A stretch of 64,000 nucleotides of DNA from Bradyrhizobium algeriense (GTDB lineage: Bacteria; Pseudomonadota; Alphaproteobacteria; Rhizobiales; Xanthobacteraceae), in assembly GCF_003062295.1 (NCBI RefSeq), contig NZ_PYCN01000001.1:206001-270000 (forward strand). Reading direction: 5' to 3'. The notes beneath the pieces were generated by a model, which saw nothing but the letters and a program-made list of their open reading frames with translations, did no database searches and was not told the origin of the DNA. The position numbers were made by a program, and so were the translations under genes. Below are positions 1 to 7,775 of the stretch, piece by piece (the first letter of the stretch is position 1; each line of letters starts with the position of its first letter).

Positions 1-1182
1 CGGCGTCAGGATCCGCAGCAGCGCCGCCGCATCCTGGCTGCCGGCCTCCGCCCGATCGAGCGCATCTGCCGTGAGAAAACTCACCGACAGCGCCTGCTCG
101 GTCGGCAGCATGATCTTCATCAATTGCCGGCGCGCCAGCGGCAAGTCGACGATACGCTGGCCGAACACCACGCGATTTTTCGCGACCGTCATCGCGTCAT
201 GATACGCGCGCCGCATCAGCGCGGTGGATTTGACGCCATTACTAAGCCGCGAGGAATTGACCATCTCGGCCATCTGTACAAAACCGCGATCGAGCTTGCC
301 GACCGCATAGGCAATCGCACCCTCGAACTTGATCTCGCCGGATGCCATCGAACGGGTGCCGAGCTTGTCCTTCAGGCGAACGATCCGATAGTGGTTTTGC
401 GAGCCGTCGTCGAGGTGCCGCGGCATCAGGAACAGCCCGACGCCGCGCGTGCCGGGACCTGCTCCCTCGGGCCGCGCCAACAGCATCACCACCTTGGCAT
501 CGGCATTGGAGCAGAACCACTTTTCGCCATAGAGCCGCCAGTGGTCGCCTTCCTGCACGGCTTTCGTCGTCAGCGTGCCGACGTCGGAGCCGCCCTCCTT
601 CTCGGTCATGAACTGGCCGCCCTGGGTGAGTTTGCTCATGTCGGTCTGGGTCAGGCCGTCCAGATACTTCGCCTTTAGCGCTTCGCTGCCGAAATTGTTG
701 AGTAGTTTGGCACAGCCGTCGGTGACGTTGATCGGACAGCCCATGCCGAACTCGGTCTGATTGAACAGGAACGTGAAGGCGTGCTTGGCCACCACAGGGT
801 ATTTGTCCGGCCAGCCCATGATGCCCTTGCGGATCGACAGCGCGTGAATGCCGAACTCGCCGAACGCGGCTTTTTCCAGTTCGCGATAGGCCGGGTGATA
901 TTCGATGTATTGGGTATCGCGGCCGAACTTGTCGCGCTGGTGCAGCACCGGCGTGTGGCGGTCGGCGAGCCGCGCGCATTCGTCGAGATAGCCGCCGGCC
1001 AGCTCGCCGAGGCGATCGAGATGCGGCTCGATATGGCGGAACAATGCATCAGGGAGATGCAAGCGAAGCAGATCCGTCAATGCCGGATCGGCCCGGTAGA
1101 AATTCATTCCCGTCGTATCAGGCGCGAGCAATCCCGGCTGATTGACTGCCGCTGATGCACGGTCCTGCATAAGTGGATGCAT
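1..1182 (-). CDS. acyl-CoA dehydrogenase family protein, AidB-like (3' end outside window)
   Basis: FAD-dependent acyl-CoA dehydrogenase fold. The visible 394 residues begin MHPLMQDRASAA and include the conserved patch TEKEGGSDVG (the family's TEP-x-GSD loop), GLFLMPR and KDKLGTRSMAS, where substrate and FAD are bound. An extended N-terminal region around QYIEYHPAYRELEKAAFG resembles the AidB/large acyl-CoA dehydrogenase subgroup (about 540-600 residues) more than short-chain FadE enzymes. ATG at 1182 is used; a second ATG lies four codons later at 1170. The gene runs off the left edge, so the catalytic Glu and C-terminus are not visible. It is transcribed divergently from the SDR gene at 1465. 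Family assignment is firm; substrate is unknown. Confidence 0.88.
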   Translation of the reverse strand, partial: MHPLMQDRASAAVNQPGLLAPDTTGMNFYRADPALTDLLRLHLPDALFRHIEPHLDRLGELAGGYLDECARLADRHTPVLHQRDKFGRDTQYIEYHPAYRELEKAAFGEFGIHALSIRKGIMGWPDKYPVVAKHAFTFLFNQTEFGMGCPINVTDGCAKLLNNFGSEALKAKYLDGLTQTDMSKLTQGGQFMTEKEGGSDVGTLTTKAVQEGDHWRLYGEKWFCSNADAKVVMLLARPEGAGPGTRGVGLFLMPRHLDDGSQNHYRIVRLKDKLGTRSMASGEIKFEGAIAYAVGKLDRGFVQMAEMVNSSRLSNGVKSTALMRRAYHDAMTVAKNRVVFGQRIVDLPLARRQLMKIMLPTEQALSVSFLTADALDRAEAGSQDAAALLRILTP

Positions 1183-1464
1183 TTTTAGCCCTTGTCCGTT
1201 CCGCCCCATATTGATCATCTACCGATAGCGCAGGCGGACGCGCCGTCAACAACCATCATTGGAGGACCGCCCCATGGCGGACGGATACCGCATCATCGGC
1301 ACCGGGATGTCGTTGCTATTTCCGCTGCAAGGACATTCGGCTCCAATGGATTTTTGCGAAACGCAGCCGACGGGTGCGATCTCGAGCCTATCCTCGCCTC
1401 CTCGGGTTGCCTTGCGAGATTGCGCGCCTAGATACCAAGTCTTGACCACCGGAGGACCGCGCCC
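1183..1464. other. divergent intergenic region with a duplicated leader motif
   Basis: This 282-bp spacer separates the acyl-CoA dehydrogenase (left, minus) from the SDR gene (right, plus). The string GGAGGACCGC-CCCATGG occurs twice, at about 1260-1276 and, with one extra G, at 1450-1467. The second copy is the ribosome-binding site and start of the SDR gene. The first is followed by an ATG (1274) whose short frame begins MADGYRIIGTGMS, which resembles glutathione S-transferase N-termini before it degenerates. It may be a decayed gene start; this is weak. Confidence 0.3.
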
Positions 1465-2166
1465 ATGGAATCGCCAAAATACAAGATTGCCCTGATCGTC
1501 GGTGCCGGCGAAGGATTGAGCGCATCGCTGGCGCGGTTGCTCGCGCGCGAAGGCATTAAGGTTGCCCTCGCCGCACGCAAAATCGAAAAGCTCGGCGCGC
1601 TCTGCACCGAGACGGGCGCTCGCGCCTTTGCCTGCAATGCGACCGAAGCCGAGGAGGTCGAGCGTCTGTTCGGCATGGTCGAGCGTGAGATCGGCACACC
1701 CGATATCGTCGTCTACAACGCCAGCGGGCGGGTGCGCGGCGCCTTTACTGATCTGGTGCCGGCGGATGTTGCGCAGGCGATTGCGGTTTCCGGTTTCGGC
1801 GGCTTCCAGGTGGCGCAGCAGGCGGCGCTCCGTATGCTGCCGAACAAGCACGGCGCGATCCTGTTCACCGGCGCCTCCGCCAGCGTCAAGGGCTATCCGC
1901 AATCGGCGCCGTTTGCGATGGGCAAATTCGCGCTACGCGGGCTCGCCCAGAGCATGGCGCGCGAATTGTCGCCGCAGGGTATTCATGTCGCGCATTTCGT
2001 CATCGACGGCGGCATCCGCAGCGCGGCGCGTAGCGAGCCGGCCGACCGGCCGGACTCGATGCTCGATCCGGATGCGATTGCATTGAGCTACTGGAGCGTA
2101 CTGCAGCAACCGCGCAGCGCCTGGACCTGGGAGGTCGAACTGCGTCCGTGGGTGGAGAAGTTTTAA
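1465..2166 (+). CDS. SDR-family oxidoreductase with Phe in place of the catalytic Tyr
   Basis: A 233-residue short-chain dehydrogenase/reductase. The Rossmann nucleotide loop is GAGEGLS (residues 13-19), a variant of TGxxxGIG. NASG (85-88) replaces NNAG, and the active-site Ser region is GASAS (136-140). The expected Y-x-x-x-K reads F150-A-M-G-K154: codon 1912-1914 is TTT, so the proton-donating Tyr is absent although Lys is kept. The C-terminal half, with HVAHFVIDGGI, still follows the fold. Start ATG at 1465 has an excellent GGAGGA site 9 nt upstream. It precedes an enoyl-CoA hydratase-like gene on the same strand. Redox activity is therefore doubtful; the product could be a divergent reductase, a binding protein or a scaffold. 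Confidence 0.85.
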   Translation: MESPKYKIALIVGAGEGLSASLARLLAREGIKVALAARKIEKLGALCTETGARAFACNATEAEEVERLFGMVEREIGTPDIVVYNASGRVRGAFTDLVPADVAQAIAVSGFGGFQVAQQAALRMLPNKHGAILFTGASASVKGYPQSAPFAMGKFALRGLAQSMARELSPQGIHVAHFVIDGGIRSAARSEPADRPDSMLDPDAIALSYWSVLQQPRSAWTWEVELRPWVEKF

Positions 2167-2175
2167 CAACCAATG

Positions 2176-2259
2176 CCGTCATTCCGGGGCGATGCGAAGC
2201 ATCGAACCCGGAATCTCGAGATTCCGGGTCTGGTCCTTCGGACCATCCCGGAATGACGG
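2176..2259. repeat. 84-bp palindromic repeat with three internal hairpins
   Basis: The ends are perfect 13-bp inverted repeats (CCGTCATTCCGGG at 2176-2188, complement at 2247-2259). Inside lie three hairpins: GATGC-GAA-GCATC, a perfect 22-bp palindrome at 2207-2228 centred on CTCGAG, and TGGTCC-TTC-GGACCA. The folded element is a three-armed cloverleaf. It sits between the SDR and hydratase genes. A fragment beginning with the same end motif appears at about 43284. It is of the class of mobile palindromic repeats common in Bradyrhizobium-type genomes (inference). Confidence 0.8.
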
Positions 2260-2282
2260 GGCTAACAACAACTGGGGGACAC

Positions 2283-3113
2283 ATGACCACCGAAACCAAA
2301 ATCGACACCGGCACCGACGAACTGCTCTGCGTGATCCGCGACCGCGTCGCCATCATCACGCTGAACCGTCCCGAGGCGCGCAACGCGATGTCGGATAATC
2401 TGACCCCGGCCTTGCGCAACATGATCAAGGCCTGCGGTGAGAATCCCGATGTCGGCGTGTTGCTGCTCACTGGCGCGGGCACCGCGTTCTGCGCCGGCGG
2501 CAACGTCAAGGGCATGGGGGCGAATCGCGACAAGACTAAGCTCGCAATGTCCCATGACGAGCGGGTCGCCGATCTGCAGGAGCGACAGCGTCTCCTGACC
2601 GGCGCGCTAGTCTCGGTGCGCAAGCCGACCATTGCCGCCCTGCCCGGCCCCGCGGTCGGCGCCGGGCTCGCTCTGGCGATGGCCTGCGACATGCGAATCG
2701 CCGCGCAATCGGCATTCCTTTCCACCGGCTACCTCAAGGTGGGTCTGAGCGGCGATTATGGTATCGCCTGGCTCCTGACACGATTGGTCGGCACGTCGCG
2801 GGCACGAGAATTGATGTTCACTTGCGACAGGGTCGATGCGGCCAGGTGCGAGGCGATCGGCTTGGTGAACCGCGTGGTCCCCGACGACAGGCTGCACGCG
2901 GAGGCCTTCGCGCTCGCTAAATCGATCGCCGAAGGACCGACGATCGCGATCCGCTACATGAAGGACAATCTGGACGAAGCCTTGATGTTCGATTTCGCCA
3001 CAGCGCGCGATCATGAGGCCGAGCGCATGATCCGAGCCCAGGTGACAGCCGACCACAGGGAGGCCGCGCAGGCCTTCATCGACAAGCGCAAACCGGTGTT
3101 CAGGGGAAGTTGA
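2283..3113 (+). CDS. enoyl-CoA hydratase/isomerase family protein
   Basis: Crotonase-fold protein of 276 residues acting on acyl-CoA thioesters. Motifs: NRPEARNAM (28-36), the first oxyanion-hole segment AFCAGGNVK (68-76), and the second PGPAVGAGLA (121-130). Of the two catalytic Glu residues of hydratases, the second is present (E176, in TSRARELMFT), but the first aligns with Y150 (GYLKVGLSGDYG), with D158 nearby. So it may be an isomerase or another crotonase activity rather than a classical hydratase. ATG at 2283 follows a GGGGGA site; the open frame reaches back to 2148 but the extension overlaps the repeat. With the adjacent acyl-CoA dehydrogenase and SDR it suggests a beta-oxidation-like set. 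Confidence 0.88.
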   Translation: MTTETKIDTGTDELLCVIRDRVAIITLNRPEARNAMSDNLTPALRNMIKACGENPDVGVLLLTGAGTAFCAGGNVKGMGANRDKTKLAMSHDERVADLQERQRLLTGALVSVRKPTIAALPGPAVGAGLALAMACDMRIAAQSAFLSTGYLKVGLSGDYGIAWLLTRLVGTSRARELMFTCDRVDAARCEAIGLVNRVVPDDRLHAEAFALAKSIAEGPTIAIRYMKDNLDEALMFDFATARDHEAERMIRAQVTADHREAAQAFIDKRKPVFRGS

Positions 3114-3160
3114 GCGGCGCCGTAGCCCGGATGAAGCGGAGCGCGCTGTCAGGAGAAAAT

Positions 3161-3191
3161 AGCCCGGTTCTGGTACGGCCAGAACCGGGCT
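3161..3191. terminator. bidirectional terminator hairpin
   Basis: A perfect 13-bp stem (AGCCCGGTTCTGG and its complement) with a 5-nt loop TACGG lies between the convergent hydratase and GNAT genes. On the minus strand it is followed by ATTTTCTCC, a short U-tract, so it best fits termination of the GNAT gene, 7 bp after its stop codon. It may also stop plus-strand transcription. Confidence 0.75.
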
Positions 3192-3197
3192 CAGTCG

Positions 3198-3818
3198 TCA
3201 AGCCGCAAGCGAGGACATTGCGCTGGGAGAGACGGCGGCAAGCCGCCAACTGGCGCATGGGATTTCCTGCGGTTCGACATGGACCTGCTTCTGGAAGCGC
3301 GTCAGCTTCCAGTCGCCGGGGGTATTGGTGAAGGCGTAGCCGGCCTTGCGAGCGAGCGCGATCATCGCGTCATTGGAGCGCAGCGTGTCGCCGAACACGC
3401 GCGCGGCACCGAATGAAGCCGCGCGGCATTCCAGATTCTTCAACAGCGCCTTGCCGATGCCATGACCCTGCCAGCGGTCGTCGATCGACAGGCCGAATTC
3501 GATCGAGGCGGTTTCGCTGTCAAAGGCATACCGCGCTTCGCCGACGATGGTCTCGCGGCCGTCAATTAGCATGGTCGCGATCACGCTGAACCGGTCAGCC
3601 TCGCCGACATGGATGAAGCGATCGAGTTCGGATGGCGGCAGTTCGCTGGCCGCGCCGAGAAAACGGTTGTAGCGGGAGCGCGTCGTCAGCGAGCGGAAAT
3701 AGTTCTGCAGCGCCCCGGCATCGCGCGGCTCGACGAAGCGCACGGTCACAGCCTCGCCGTGCCGTGAACGCAGCACGTCAGAATATTGTTTGAGATCGTC
3801 GAGGCGCATCGTGCTCAT
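3198..3818 (-). CDS. GNAT-family N-acetyltransferase
   Basis: A 206-residue protein with a GNAT acetyl-CoA-binding fold at about residues 22-175. The pyrophosphate-binding motif A is visible as DDRWQGHGIGKALLKNL (R/Q-x-x-G-x-G/A), followed by FGDTLRSNDAMIALARKAGY, the typical C-terminal strand and helix. The first strand reads VTVRFVEPRDAGAL. The acceptor substrate cannot be predicted; standalone GNATs of this type often modify small molecules or protein lysines. The gene is monocistronic, ends at a strong hairpin and is upstream of no obvious partner. Confidence 0.85.
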   Translation of the reverse strand: MSTMRLDDLKQYSDVLRSRHGEAVTVRFVEPRDAGALQNYFRSLTTRSRYNRFLGAASELPPSELDRFIHVGEADRFSVIATMLIDGRETIVGEARYAFDSETASIEFGLSIDDRWQGHGIGKALLKNLECRAASFGAARVFGDTLRSNDAMIALARKAGYAFTNTPGDWKLTRFQKQVHVEPQEIPCASWRLAAVSPSAMSSLAA

Positions 3819-3847
3819 GGGTCGCTCCCGCGGAGCTCAGGAAAATT

Positions 3848-3880
3848 GGCCGGCGTCCCCGTGATCAGGCGACGCCGGCC
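3848..3880 (-). terminator. terminator of the DUF1127 gene
   Basis: Perfect 10-bp stem GGCCGGCGTC / GACGCCGGCC with a 13-nt loop, followed on the minus strand by AATTTTCC. It begins 10 bp after the DUF1127 stop codon. Confidence 0.7.
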
Positions 3881-3890
3881 TGGCTGCCAT

Positions 3891-4094
3891 CTAGGCCCGC
3901 CAGAACGGCTTTTCGGTCTCGTAGGCGATGTCGCTCCAGGAGATGCCGATGTCATGGAGTTCCCGCTCGGACCACTGGGCCAGCTCGCGACGTGACCGGT
4001 AGCGCTGCCGCCAGAGATTTAGGGTTTCGGCCACCTGGGTCAAAAAGCCAGTACCATGATGATTTATCATCGATTCATGCGTGTAAGTGGACAT
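3891..4094 (-). CDS. DUF1127 domain-containing small protein
   Basis: A 67-residue protein. Its C-terminal half carries the DUF1127 signature: an arginine-rich helix (LWRQRYRSRRELAQWSE), then RELHDIGISWSDI and a terminal aromatic/basic tail. Small DUF1127 proteins of alphaproteobacteria have been linked to RNA or phosphate metabolism and stress responses, but this member is uncharacterised. Start ATG at 4094 has a GGAGCT site 8 nt upstream. It is divergent from the LysR regulator at 4209, so the 114-bp gap between them probably carries both promoters. Confidence 0.85.
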   Translation of the reverse strand: MSTYTHESMINHHGTGFLTQVAETLNLWRQRYRSRRELAQWSERELHDIGISWSDIAYETEKPFWRA

Positions 4095-4208
4095 TCTCAG
4101 CTCCTATAGTAATCTGTTGCCGCGAATATCTGTCCTATTAGAGCCATTCACAAACGACACTTTGTACCGTTTCGGATGATATAAGCTCATGTATCTGGGG
4201 ACCGCTGA

Positions 4209-5108
4209 ATGACCGCCAGGCTGCCGTCGCTGAATGGATTGCGGGCATTTGAGGCCGCCGCCCGGCATTTGAGCTTCACTCAGGCGGCGTCCGAGCTGAA
4301 TGTCACGCAGACCGCGATCAGCCATCAGATCAAGCGGCTGGAGGAAGAGCTCGGCGTTCGCCTGTTCATCCGCCAGAACCGTTCGCTGACGCTGACGCAG
4401 CAGGCGCAGGAATATCTCCCCGGCATCCGCGCCGCGTTCAACGATCTCAGGCTTGCGACCGACCGCCTGCTGCGCAAGGACGACGACCATGTGCTGACGG
4501 TCTCGACACTGGCCTCGCTCGCCGCCAAATGGCTGTTGCCGCGGCTGACCGCCTTTCAGGAAGCCCATCGCGGCATCGACGTGCGCATCACCACCTCGAC
4601 CAACCTGGTCGACTTCCAGCGCGACAATGTCGATGCCGGAATCCGCTACGGCCGCGGCCAATGGCCGGGCGTTCGCGCCGACTGGCTGATGGCGGACGAA
4701 CTCTTCCCGGTCTGCAGCCCGGCGCTGCTTGAAGGCAACAAACCGCTGAAATGCCCCGAGGACCTCCGGGATCACGTGCTGCTGCATACCAGCAACATCA
4801 ACAGCGACGACTGGCGGCTGTGGCTGACGGCGGCCGGACTGCCGGCCGATTTTTCGAAACAGCCGGGCGTCACTTTCGACCTGATCTTCATGACGGTACA
4901 GGCTGCGATTGACGGCCTCGGCGTCGCGATGGGCCGCACCGCCTATGTGCAGGAAGATATCGCCAAGGGCCGGCTGGTGGTTCCGTTCAATATCGCGCTG
5001 CCGACCGACGCCGGGTTCTATCTGGTCTCGCCCGCGGGACGAACCGATCCGCCAAAGCTGTCGGCCTTCCGGCAATGGCTGCTTGCGTCCGTGCAGAACA
5101 AGCCCTGA
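4209..5108 (+). CDS. LysR-family transcriptional regulator, GcvA-like
   Basis: A 299-residue LysR regulator. The N-terminal winged helix-turn-helix spans about residues 5-65, with RHLSFTQAASELNVTQTAIS as helix-turn-helix and recognition helix. The GcvA-type signature LPSLNGLRAFEAAARH is at the start. The effector domain (about 95-295) includes VDAGIRYGRGQWPG and the typical C-terminal segment. ATG at 4209 follows GGGGA. It lies 177 bp upstream of tcuA on the same strand; in enterobacteria a LysR protein (TcuR) controls tricarballylate genes, so it is the natural candidate regulator of the tcu genes (inference). It could also act on the divergent DUF1127 gene. Confidence 0.9.
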   Translation: MTARLPSLNGLRAFEAAARHLSFTQAASELNVTQTAISHQIKRLEEELGVRLFIRQNRSLTLTQQAQEYLPGIRAAFNDLRLATDRLLRKDDDHVLTVSTLASLAAKWLLPRLTAFQEAHRGIDVRITTSTNLVDFQRDNVDAGIRYGRGQWPGVRADWLMADELFPVCSPALLEGNKPLKCPEDLRDHVLLHTSNINSDDWRLWLTAAGLPADFSKQPGVTFDLIFMTVQAAIDGLGVAMGRTAYVQEDIAKGRLVVPFNIALPTDAGFYLVSPAGRTDPPKLSAFRQWLLASVQNKP

Positions 5109-5285
5109 CGCAACAGATATTTCGAAATGCGAATTGCATGCGACATCGTCGCATGACGCCACCCTCCGGAACGCACGAGACGCGTGACGCGGCCTCTTCA
5201 GCAGGCTAGAAAAACGCCGGGGCGGATGGACTTGCCCGGCCGGGCGCCGGTTTGATTTCCATGCCAACAACGATAACAAGAGCGC

Positions 5286-6686
5286 ATGGTCGATCTCACT
5301 CAAAAATTCGATGTGCTTGTCATCGGCGGCGGCAACGCCGCTTTGTGCGCCGCGATCAGCGCACGGCGCGCGGGCGCCTCCGTGCTGGTGCTGGAGGGCG
5401 CGCCAAAGTTCTATCGCGGCGGCAACACCCGCCACACCCGCAACATGCGTTGCGCGCATGATGCCGCTACCGGGATTCTCACCGGCCCCTATACGGAAGA
5501 GGAGTTCTGGGACGATCTGTTGCGCCTGACCGGCGGGCAGACCGACGAGGAACTGGCAAAGTTCATGATCGCCGAGTCCAAGGACATCCTGAACTGGATC
5601 GTCGAACAGGGCGTGCGCTGGCAGCCCTCGCTCGGCGGCACGCTAAGCCTTGGTCGCACCAATTCGTTCTTCCTCGGCGGCGGCAGGGCGATGCTGAATG
5701 CGCTTTATCTCACTGCCGAAAAACTCGGCGTCGAGATCGTCTACGATGCCGAGGTGACTGACCTTGAGATCGAGGACGGCATGTTCTTGTCCGCAAAGCT
5801 GAAGCAGCCGATCGATGGCGCCTCCGAAATCCGCGCTTCGGCGCTGGTCGCCGCCGCCGGTGGATTTGAAGCCAACATCGAATGGCTCAAGGAATACTGG
5901 GGCGATGCCGCCGACAACTTCCTGATCCGCGGCACGCCCTATAACCGCGGCTCCATTCTTAAGCTCCTGCTCGACAAGGGCGTGCAGGACATCGGCGATC
6001 CCACCCAATGCCATGCGGTCGCGATCGACGCCCGCGCGCCGAAATTCGACGGCGGCATCATCACCCGGCACGACTCGGTCGTGTTCGGCATCGTCGTCAA
6101 CAAGCACGCCCAGCGCTTCTACGACGAGGGCGAAGACATCTGGCCGAAGCGCTACGCGATCTGGGGCCGGCTGGTGGCCGCCCAGCCGGATCAGATCGCT
6201 TACATCATTTTCGATTCCACCGTTGTCACCAGCTTCATGCCGACGCTGTTTCCGCCGATTGCGGGTACAACGCTTGCCGAGCTCGCCGATAAGCTCGGGC
6301 TCGAACCGGCCGGGCTGGAGAAAACGGTGACCGATTTCAATGCCGCGGTGCAGCCCGGCACCTTCGACCACACCATCCTCGACGACTGCCGCACCGAAGG
6401 CATCACGCCGCCGAAGACCCATTGGGCGCGCAGGATCGAGACGGCGCCTTTTCTCGCCTATCCGGTGCGGCCCGGCATCACTTTCACCTATCTCGGCACC
6501 CGCGTGAACAAGCAGTCGCGCATGGTGATGAAGGACGGCAAGCCTTCCGCCAACATGTTCGCGGCCGGCGAGATCATGGCCGGCAACGTGCTCGGCAAGG
6601 GATATGCCGCCGGCATCGGCATGACCATCGGCAGCGTGTTCGGCCGCGTGGCGGGACGGGAAGCGGCGAAGAATGCGAAGAACTAG
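5286..6686 (+). CDS. tcuA: FAD-dependent tricarballylate dehydrogenase
   Basis: A 466-residue flavoprotein of the succinate dehydrogenase/fumarate reductase family. The N-terminal dinucleotide motif is VLVIGGGNAALCAA (11-24), followed by an FAD-contacting Gly/Asn/Arg loop FYRGGNTRHTRNMR. A second FAD-binding stretch near the C-terminus reads AAGEIMAGNVLGKGYAAG. Length and sequence match TcuA, which oxidises tricarballylate to cis-aconitate and passes electrons to TcuB. tcuB lies downstream at 7776, separated by an esterase gene. No tcuC-like transporter gene is beside it. Family identity is strong; the exact tricarboxylate is inferred. Confidence 0.88.
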   Translation: MVDLTQKFDVLVIGGGNAALCAAISARRAGASVLVLEGAPKFYRGGNTRHTRNMRCAHDAATGILTGPYTEEEFWDDLLRLTGGQTDEELAKFMIAESKDILNWIVEQGVRWQPSLGGTLSLGRTNSFFLGGGRAMLNALYLTAEKLGVEIVYDAEVTDLEIEDGMFLSAKLKQPIDGASEIRASALVAAAGGFEANIEWLKEYWGDAADNFLIRGTPYNRGSILKLLLDKGVQDIGDPTQCHAVAIDARAPKFDGGIITRHDSVVFGIVVNKHAQRFYDEGEDIWPKRYAIWGRLVAAQPDQIAYIIFDSTVVTSFMPTLFPPIAGTTLAELADKLGLEPAGLEKTVTDFNAAVQPGTFDHTILDDCRTEGITPPKTHWARRIETAPFLAYPVRPGITFTYLGTRVNKQSRMVMKDGKPSANMFAAGEIMAGNVLGKGYAAGIGMTIGSVFGRVAGREAAKNAKN

Positions 6687-6713
6687 ATGCCTTCGAGACC
6701 TGAGGGAGGATTC

Positions 6714-7745
6714 ATGACACGCCTTGTGATTATTTCTGCAGTAGCGGTTCTGATCAGCACGACGCTCGCCAACGCCGCCGAGCCGATTGCGCTGCGCGAC
6801 ATGGGCTCGTTCCATGTCGGCGGGCGGCTGGTCGAGATTTCCGGCAAGCCGGTGAAGGAAGTCACCTTCACGCCCGGCGGCGTGCCGGCGAAGGTTGACC
6901 CCAACGGCACCTATCAGGTCGAGCAGATGTATGTGCAGTATTTTCTGCCCGCCAACGAGAAGGGCGCCTATCCGCTGCTGATGTGGCACGGCGGCGGGTT
7001 GACTGGCGTCACCTACGAGACGACGCCGGACGGACGCGAGGGCTGGCTGAACTATTTCCTGCGCAAGGGCTGGGCCGTCTATAATTCCGACGCGGTCGAG
7101 CGCGGCCGCGCCGGCTGGGCGCAATACCCCGACATCTTCAAGAGCGAGCCGGTGTTCCTCACCACCGCCAATCCGTTCGAGCGTTTTCGCATCGGCGACG
7201 GCGCGGGCTCCTATGATCCCGATCCGGCCAAGCGCACGCTGATGCCGGGCAGCCAGTTTCCGAACGACGGTTACGAGAATTTCGTCAAGCAGAACGTGCC
7301 GCGCTGGACCACCACCGATGACGCGATCATCGCCGCCTATATCGCCGAGATCGACCGCGTCGGCCCTTCCATCATCCTGTTCCACAGCCAGGCCGGCAGT
7401 TTTGGCTTCAAGGTGGCGCAGGCGCGGCCCGACAAGGTCAAGGCCTTGATTGCGATCGAGCCCGCCGGCCTCGGCGATCCCGCCAAGGTCGATACCTTGA
7501 AAAACATCCCGACGCTGATCGTCTATGGCGACTACATCGAGAAGGATTCGCGCTGGCCGAAAATCCGCGCCAACGGCATCGCCTTTGCGGACGCCGTCAA
7601 GGCCGCCGGCGGTAGCGTCGATGTCGTCGACCTGCCGCAAGCCGGCATCAAGGGTAATTCGCACATGGTGATGATGGACAAGAACAATGCCGAGGTCGCC
7701 GCCCTGATCCAGAAATGGCTCGAGGGCAAGGGGCTGACGAAGTAA
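6714..7745 (+). CDS. exported alpha/beta hydrolase (esterase-like) inside the tcu operon
   Basis: A 343-residue protein with a cleavable Sec signal peptide (MTRLVIISAVAVLISTTLANA, cleavage near residue 22). The alpha/beta-hydrolase core shows an oxyanion HGGG at 92-95, a nucleophile elbow H-S225-Q-A-G and a likely catalytic His in GNSHMVMM near the C-terminus. A periplasmic esterase role is inferred. ATG at 6714 is chosen because GAGGGAGGA lies 4-12 nt upstream and the signal peptide starts there; an ATG at 6687 would bury it. The gene sits 27 bp after tcuA and 30 bp before tcuB, so it is almost certainly co-transcribed with them. This makes release of a tricarboxylate from an ester plausible. 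Confidence 0.82.
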   Translation: MTRLVIISAVAVLISTTLANAAEPIALRDMGSFHVGGRLVEISGKPVKEVTFTPGGVPAKVDPNGTYQVEQMYVQYFLPANEKGAYPLLMWHGGGLTGVTYETTPDGREGWLNYFLRKGWAVYNSDAVERGRAGWAQYPDIFKSEPVFLTTANPFERFRIGDGAGSYDPDPAKRTLMPGSQFPNDGYENFVKQNVPRWTTTDDAIIAAYIAEIDRVGPSIILFHSQAGSFGFKVAQARPDKVKALIAIEPAGLGDPAKVDTLKNIPTLIVYGDYIEKDSRWPKIRANGIAFADAVKAAGGSVDVVDLPQAGIKGNSHMVMMDKNNAEVAALIQKWLEGKGLTK

Positions 7746-7775
7746 GCGGGCCGGCGCGAGCGCAGGAAGCAACAG

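Noticed and set aside
2176..2259. Cloverleaf-like fold considered as a tRNA
   Set aside because: The arms are DNA-palindromic, there is no TTCGA loop, anticodon or acceptor pattern, and the arm motif recurs as an intergenic repeat.
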